From: Voacanga thouarsii
Lineage: Eukaryota > Streptophyta > Magnoliopsida > Gentianales > Apocynaceae
Assembly (NCBI GenBank): GCA_026120185.1
Contig: JANUWF010001631.1
Span: 1,426,001-1,490,000 of the forward strand
DNA: 64,000 nucleotides
Reading direction: 5' to 3'
Each line of letters starts with the position of its first letter. Positions within the stretch are counted from its first letter, which is position 1. Below the pieces are notes generated by a model. That model was not told the DNA's origin and made no database searches. It worked only from the letters and a program-made list of their open reading frames with translations. A program made the position numbers and the translations under genes. Shown here piece by piece: positions 57,961-64,000 of the stretch.

Positions 57961-59607
57961 GCCAAAAGATTAGAATACACAGTAGGTCATCCCAAAGAGC
58001 AAATCATTGCTGATCTAAACTATGGAGTTAAGACTAGACAGTATTTCATTGACAACTTTGCTCTTCTCTGAAATATAGAACCTAACTATATTGATATAGC
58101 ATTGCGTGATGAATTTTAGATTATTGCAATGCAAGAAGAATTAAACCAATTTGAAAGAAATCAAGTTTGGAAACTTGTTCCTAGACCTCTTGATCGTCCT
58201 GTTATTGGGACTAAATGGGTAATTAGAAATAAACATGATGAAAAAAGAGCTGTGATAAGAAATAAAGCTAGATTAGTCACCCAAGGATTTAATCAAGAAG
58301 AAGGTATTGATTATGATGAGACATTTGCTCCTATTACTAGACTAGAATCCATAAGAATGCTTCTTGCTTTTGTATCCTTCAAAAATTTCATGCTCTATCA
58401 AGTGGATGTTAATAGTGCATTCCTAAATGGTTTTATAGAGGAGGAAGTATATATTGAACAACCTTCTGGTATTATTCATTAGCATTTTCCAAATTATGTT
58501 TTCAAACTTTCTAAAGCTCTTTATGGATTAAAGCAAGCTCTACGAGCTTGGTATGAGAGGCTTAGTTATTTCTTGATTTCAAAAGATTTTTCAACAGGCT
58601 TGATCGATACCACCTTGTTCATCAAATCTAATAATTCTAGTGATCTACTAATTATTCAAATCTATGTTGATAATATCATTTTTTATGCTACTAATGACTC
58701 TTTATGCAAGATGTTTGCTAAGATAATGCAGCAAGAATTTGAAATGAGCATGATAGGAGAACTAAGCTTTTTCCTCGGACTACAAATTAAGCAACTCAAA
58801 GATGGAATCTTCATAAATCGAGCTAAGTATGCAAAGGAGTTGCTCAAAAGGTTTGGAATGAATGAAGTAAAAGAAATCTACACACTAATGAGTACTTCTA
58901 TAAAACTTGATCAAGATGAAAAGGGTAAGAAAGTAGATGAACATAAGTATAGAGGTATGATTGGAAGCCTACTCTATCTTACTGCTAGCCGACCAGACAT
59001 TATATTTTCAGTATGTCTTTGTGCTCATTTTCAATCCTGTCCAAAGGAATCGCATTTATGTGCTGTAAAACACATACTTCGATATCTAATTGGCATATAT
59101 GATTATGTCTTATGGTATCCTCACACTAACACATTTGATCTTATAGGATACACTGATGCAGATTATGCAGGCTGTAAAGTTGAAAGAAAAAGTACTAGTG
59201 GTCATTGTAAATTTCTTGGACACTCTCTTGTGTCATGGCACAGCAAAAAGTAAGCACGTGTATCCTTTTCCACTACTAAGGCTGAATACATCGCAGCCGG
59301 AAGTTGTTGTGCTCAAATTCTATGGATGAAGAATACATTACTAGATTTTGGTCTTAACTTTAATTGCGTACCTATATTATATGACCATACAAGTGCTATC
59401 AATCTATCGAAAAATCATGTTTAACATTCTAGGACAAAGCATATACAACTTAAACATCATTTCATCCGAGATTATATGCTCAAAGGCGATGTGTGTGTTG
59501 AATATATTTCAACTAATGAACAACTTGCAGATATCTTCACTAAACCTCTAGCTGAAGAATGATTCAACAATCTGAGAAGAGGTTTGGGAATTACAAAAAT
59601 CATATAA
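57961..59607 (+). pseudogene. pol: SIRE-like RT and RNase H, catalytic Asp lost
   Basis: RT runs from MQEELNQFERNQVWKLVPRP through TKWVIRNKHDEK, EGIDYDETFAPITRLESIR and VDVNSAFLNGFIEEEVYIEQ (stop at 58480) to motif C, which reads IYVDNIIFY: the second aspartate (codon 58672-58674) is asparagine. RNase H follows (YRGMIGSLLYLTASRPDII, YTDADYAGCKVERKSTSGHC) with stops at 59251, 59422 and 59560, ending near 59607. It is otherwise the most complete RT/RNase H frame of the plus-strand elements. Confidence 0.88.
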
Positions 59608-60089
59608 CTAACCTTTTGGTATAAGTCTTCTTTATTTTGCAAGATTAGTGAAGAAAAATTTTTTGGAAACAACGTTTGTATCTAAAACACACCAATAACT
59701 GTTTGGACTCAGTATTAAAGTCCAAATCTCGGATCCAAAATGCATTTTTGCAAAAGTCTCATTTGAATGATTATTTGAAGTTTTGTTAAAATCCAAAACA
59801 TTCTTTTATATATATACTCTATATTTTTCCTTATTCCAATTTTTGAATTCCAAAAAGTTGGTTTGCGCATTTCTTTAAACTTTTGTGATAAATTTATCTT
59901 TTTAATACACTTTATATCACATTGCTCCAAACATTCAAAACGCTTTGATTTTTCTACAAATCCTTGTAACCGATTCCTCCAAAAGTCTCTTGTTGTTCTT
60001 CCAAAAAAACTGCCAGTCCAAAAAAAGCCCTACTCTTATGAATTAAAAAAATAAAATATTCTACCACAAAACCCAAGAAGGGGCACAAA
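59608..60089 (+). other. Spacer between pol and the env-like ORF
   Basis: AT-rich, no convincing ORF. SIRE-type elements have such a spacer. A short splice acceptor or leader for the third ORF could lie here, but I see no firm signal. Confidence 0.5.
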
Positions 60090-61608
60090 ATGTCTCCGAA
60101 GATGAACAAGAAGTGTTCAACTTCAAGCAAAGTAAAAGGGAAAGAAGTCTCCCATCAACTGAACTTCTCGATGTCACACTACGACTCATCAAAGTCTTCT
60201 CTGGAACAAGTGAGTTCTGGAAATTAGGTACTCTGTTTCATAGACTCTAATTGTGAAATTAATTATAATGACTAGGTTTTAAGGAATAGAACAGTTATCT
60301 CTAGATACTATGCTAATCTTTCAGCCTTTCTAAATTTTCCAAATGTATTGGATATACTTGAAAACATTGGATGGGGTAGTTTACTTTCTGTTGCTGAGAA
60401 ATTATTTACTCCACTTGTTTGGGAAGTTTATGCTAATTTAAGAAAAGGTTGTCTTGAGGAAACTGGGGGAGGTTTCATGATTCGATGCTAAGTGTCAAGA
60501 GTTATGGGAAAATATAAAGTGTTTGATCACTGTTTGTTCAATAGGATCTGTGATGTGAGGGATGCTAGAATTCAATATTTTGAGTTGAACAAATTTTCAG
60601 AGGGAAATGGTATATTTGATTTGAAGAAATTTGAGGAAATCTTTACTGGAAGGAAGAGTTTCAGGAACTCTAGTAACAGAAGTACTAAATAGCTTAATGG
60701 AGTTGGAAGATTTCTGCACTATATGGTTTCCGCTATGGTTGTTCCGAGCTACGGACATAAGACCTCCATAAGCATCTTGTAAATGGTAATCATGTTGGCC
60801 TTGGCAGAGGGTAGGCAAATAAACTTTGGGTTTTTATTTGCCAAATTAATACTGCAATCAAGGAATACATCAAGCAAAGCTTTGCCTTATGGAAATATGT
60901 TATCTAGGGTATTCAATCATTTTCATGTTGATTTAAATTCAGTTCCTAGTGATCCAACAAAAATGAATGTTTACAGCTTGGGCTCCTTTGAGAGAATAGG
61001 TTATGTGAGAATGGGTAATGAATGGAAGCTGCTGAGAGACACTGGGGGTAAAGAAAGAGAAAATTTGTTGAAAATTAAAGTAGAAGGAAAGTTTGTTCCT
61101 GTTGTTAGAACCAAAAGAAAGCTTGAAGATGATCCTCAGGCAAAATCCTCTACTAAGGGGAAAGAAAAGGATGAGGGATTATCAGAGAGTATATTGGATG
61201 CTATCAAGTCACTGGCTGTGAAATTGGATAATCTCAGTTCTGAACTTCAAAGTTTTGGAAATAGATTGACTGCAAAAATAGATGCACCAATGTCTACCTC
61301 TACAATGTCTGCTAAAGAAAAGGAAACAAGAGATGAACCCGTCATTGAAAAAGACACTAATCTGCCTTCCATGGAGGAAGAGTATACTACTGAGCAAACT
61401 CAAAAAAAAATCTCCGATTAAGGAAACTGTAGTTCCTTCTGCATCCTCTAAACCACATGTCTCATCTGGTAAGAGACAAAAGCATATGTTGGTGAAAAGA
61501 AAATCCAACAGGATTGCTTGTCAACACTCTAAAAAGGGTGTTAGATCAAAAGCTGAAACCATTAACATCTCCTATAAAGACCAGTTAGGCAACATGGTAC
61601 TTAGTTGA
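60090..61608 (+). pseudogene. Env-like third ORF of the SIRE-like element, broken
   Basis: From the ATG at 60090 one reading frame can be followed for 444 codons to 61421 with only five stops (after SSGN, YND, MIRC, RSTK and SISIL). After the A-run at 61402-61410 it continues in the neighbouring frame to 61608 (PIKETVVPSASSKPH...). Features: a basic/Ser-rich start (MSPKMNKKCSTSSKVKGK); a central region with LFTPLVWEVYANLRKGC, reminiscent of the 'putative plant transposon protein' domain of plant retroelements; a heptad-like helix (LDAIKSLAVKLDNLSSELQS); and a Lys-rich tail. No clear signal peptide or membrane segment is visible. The product's role is unknown even in live relatives. Confidence 0.65.
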
Positions 61609-61917
61609 TATCTCTCTTACATCATAAACAATTTACTTTCTGCAAATTGAACAATTTACTTTCCTATCTTTAAATTGTGCACAAGGATAACTGCTAAAAT
61701 TCTGCATACTGCTTAAATTCTTATCTATCTAGATTCTATTTCTTCCACATTCTTTCTGCTATTACTCATTTTGATTGATGACAAAAGAGGAGAAGATTGA
61801 ACTGATCTTATATGAACTGTTTATGTTGCATATAAACTAATCTGATATAACTTGAACTGATCTAATATGAACTGTTTGTGATGCATATTGAACTAATCTA
61901 AACTGTATGAATGATTG

Positions 61918-62105
61918 GGATATTGGTTAAGATATGAAGGGGGAGAAGATATTAGACTGATATGAATATGAACTGATATGATACTATTTGGGAAATTATT
62001 AATGTTGCAGACTAGGATATTAGTTAAGATATAAAGGGGGAGAAGATATTAGACTGATATGAATATGAACTGATATGATACTGTTTGGGAAATTATTAAT
62101 GTTGT
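61918..62105. repeat. 97-bp tandem duplication carrying a purine tract
   Basis: Both units read GGATATT(G/A)GTTAAGATAT and then a GGGGGAGAAGATATTAGACT block, the motif 'gaatatgaactgatatgata' and 'gggaaattattaatgttg'. Few differences, so relatively recent. Confidence 0.9.
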
Positions 62106-62974
62106 TGCAAATATAAACAGACTAAAAATGTTTGCTTTATTAGGTATGATTGTTGGAAAATGAATGGAAGTTTCTGCTTGGAATATTAGGATAATTTTTT
62201 GGCTAAACTTCTACTTATAATACCTTGTGCTTGATTTGATTTTCTTTATGAACTGCTTGATATAAAAATTGATCATCTCTAATTTCAGTTTATGGTTGCT
62301 CAAATCTTTTTATCCAAAAGTATTCTCTTCGTAATAAAGGTATCTTTAAGACTAATTTGAGAAGATATGGATATGATTCTGTGACAAAATCAAAAATTCA
62401 TTCAGATGGATTGTTTTCCTTAAGTTTAAATTTTTTTGAAAATCTGGAAAATCCACTATCCCCTGTATTGTGTTAGGGGGAGTTTTAGGCTCATACTTCA
62501 TTGATCCAAAATGTTTTTGAAAAAGATTCATACTGTTTTAGGCACACATCTTTTGGTCATCCAAAACTCGCATCCATAAGGGTTTTATACATATGTACAT
62601 TTTGGATGTACAAAATTAATTTCAGTTTTCCCTCTTACTTTGAAATATTCATATAGGCAAATATTAAGGGGGGGGGGGGGGCATCTCATCATATAACTTT
62701 ATAAAATCTTTGTATCATTATTTCTCTATGGAATAATCAAGTGACGAAAGGATAGACGATATGGAGGTAGGTTGGGTCATAGGCTCATTGAGCCATATTT
62801 ATGAGTATATGCTTTAAAATTATCTATCTTAATCTCATAAGCACTCTTTGAGACCTATTATGAGAGATTGAATTTCAATGAAAAATATTCATATCTCTCT
62901 CGATCAATATACTCATTCTATACACATTATTGTTCTTTATATATATATCATTTTTATCAAGTTAGTCATCACTC

Positions 62975-62988
62975 AAAAAGGGAGAGAT
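62975..62988 (+). promoter_or_regulatory. Polypurine tract of the SIRE-like element
   Basis: AAAAAGGGAGAGAT next to the LTR start TGCTAGCCC. Confidence 0.8.
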
Positions 62989-64000
62989 TGCTAGCCCTAA
63001 AGGCTTTCTCCTATATTTTGACTTATGACAAACATTGATGTGAACTAACTTCTGTAATCTATATGTGATAGAAAATGTTTAACCTCTATTCTAAGGCATT
63101 CAAAAATGATTGTTAAACAACTCTTAAGCTATGGAATTCAAGTATGGAAGATAAAAAAGAGGTTCAAAGTATATGACATTACATACTAAGAAGTCCTTAT
63201 AGAAGAACTTTAGACTAGGAAATGTTATTAAGGCATTTCCATTAATTCCTATGTCTTTTTACCTTTTTATTCAATTGATTTCTACCTTGAAGCACACAAT
63301 GAAAAAGATTTTAAAGTTTTGAAAATCTAAGAATGTTGGATTGAGTAGTATAGATGTTTTTGCATCCAAAAGATGCATCCAAAATCCTATAAATAGTGTT
63401 GAAATATTTCTGCCTAAAAAAGTGCCATTTTGGACATACTTTCTGGATGCATCATTGTCCAAAACCTGAGTCCAAAACACGGATAAATTTAACAGAAAAA
63501 TTATAGCCATTGATACTTCACTTTTTTGCTCTATAAATAGCCTTTAAACAAGATTAGACATAAGATTTTTGAGATATTCTTCTAAGAAACACTATTGCTT
63601 ATCAATATACAAAAATCACTTTTTATCGAGTGCTTTAAAGTGAATTCATATTGTGTCAAAGGTAAAAGTGTTTGTACTTTGTACCTTAGAGAACATCTGC
63701 TCAAACAAGTGAGCTTTTATTGTTCTGTTGATATTCAATCTCCTTTATAGTACAAGGTTATGGTGTAAAATCCATTTGGGGGTGAGCCTTGATGTGAATG
63801 TTTGATTGAGAGGTTTTGGAAAACCAAGTATGGTGATCCTCTCTTGTATGTGGTACAGTTTGATTTCATTAAGTGGAGTAAATTAAATTTGGTTGAAAAT
63901 CCTTAAGTGGGAGCTTAAGGTAGTAGACGTAGATCTTGGTAGATCAAACCACTATACATTCTATGTCTCATTTCTTTTCATATGTCGTTGACTGCTTTGT
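62989..64000 (+). repeat. 3' LTR of the SIRE-like element (cut by window end)
   Basis: At least 1012 bp. Aligns with 19935-20202 plus 44642-45388. The site where the chromovirus entered the other LTR is whole here (63248-63252, CTATG). TATA box at 63532-63539. Confidence 0.88.

Larger units (their letters stand above)
61609..62988 (+). other. SIRE-like 3' spacer with repeated purine tracts
   Basis: Non-coding. Contains a 97-bp tandem duplication (61918-62014 and 62015 to about 62105), each unit with AAGGGGGAGAAGAT, a related ACAAAAGAGGAGAAGATT at about 61781, a run of 14 G (62668-62681), and the final polypurine tract AAAAAGGGAGAGAT (62975-62988) before the LTR. Confidence 0.75.
19935..64000 (+). 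mobile_element. SIRE/Maximus-like copia with env-like ORF, extends past the window
   Basis: The 5' LTR starts TGTTAGCCCTAAGGGC at 19935; the 3' LTR starts TGCTAGCCCTAAAGGC at 62989, after the purine tract AAAAAGGGAGAGAT. Between them lie copia gag, protease, integrase, RT and RNase H, then a further ORF region with a coiled-coil-like part, as in the SIRE/Maximus lineage. Two other elements are nested in it (20203-44641 and 46300-55345). The right end, and so the TSD, is outside the window; CAGTG precedes the left LTR. All genes are broken. Confidence 0.85.

Noticed and set aside
1..64000. CRISPR arrays, operons, riboswitches or bacterial defence genes
   Set aside because: Nothing of the kind is seen; the sequence is plant nuclear retroelement DNA. 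Direct repeats present are LTRs, microsatellites or tandem duplications.

Overview
The window is a piece of plant nuclear DNA, almost certainly from an angiosperm and probably a eudicot. It is built nearly entirely of LTR retrotransposons inserted into one another. The evidence is Ty1/copia and Ty3/gypsy gag-pol proteins of plant lineages, LTR ends of TG..CA type, 5-bp target-site duplications (TSDs), primer-binding sites for initiator tRNA-Met, purine tracts, and stop-ridden AT-rich coding remnants. No intact cellular gene is visible. I read it as gene-poor, heterochromatin-like DNA.

Left block (1-19934). A partial Tekay-type LTR (1-1924) is followed by about 0.9 kb of unassigned DNA holding one exon-like fragment (2622-2819, minus). 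Then comes a broken LTR of a copia family I call C (2870-3906, resuming at 18564-19000 and followed by a PBS at 19002). Inside that LTR sits a dead copia element (3907-18563, TSD TTAGT). It was itself split twice by solo LTRs: one in gag (5643-10192, TSD ATATC) and one in the integrase (11064-14375, TSD GTAGA).

Right block (19935-64000 and beyond). A SIRE/Maximus-like copia element with an env-like third ORF starts at 19935 and runs off the window inside its 3' LTR. Its 5' LTR was split by a Tekay-like chromovirus (20203-44641, TSD CTATG/CTATC). Its gag was split by a younger reverse-strand family C copia (46300-55345). The chromovirus carries further insertions: a deleted family C copia replaces the end of its 5' LTR (23061 to about 28066), and two solo LTRs sit in its 3' LTR (34181-38865, TSD TCCTT; 39965-43224, TSD ATTTA/ATTCA). 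With the insertions removed, that 3' LTR is about 4.39 kb.

The genes do not form a pathway; each belongs to a retroelement polyprotein (gag, protease, integrase, reverse transcriptase, RNase H, chromodomain, env-like). All carry stops or frameshifts, and several catalytic residues are lost. The points most worth a second look are: tRNA-like A-box/B-box modules at a near-constant offset in all the Tekay-type LTRs examined; a paired-hairpin block at their 3' ends; a 674-bp perfect-identity tract between otherwise about 3.5% diverged LTRs, suggesting gene conversion; the SIRE env-like ORF followed by repeated purine tracts; and several deletion junctions and tandem duplications. I found no undescribed defence, metabolic or regulatory system here.
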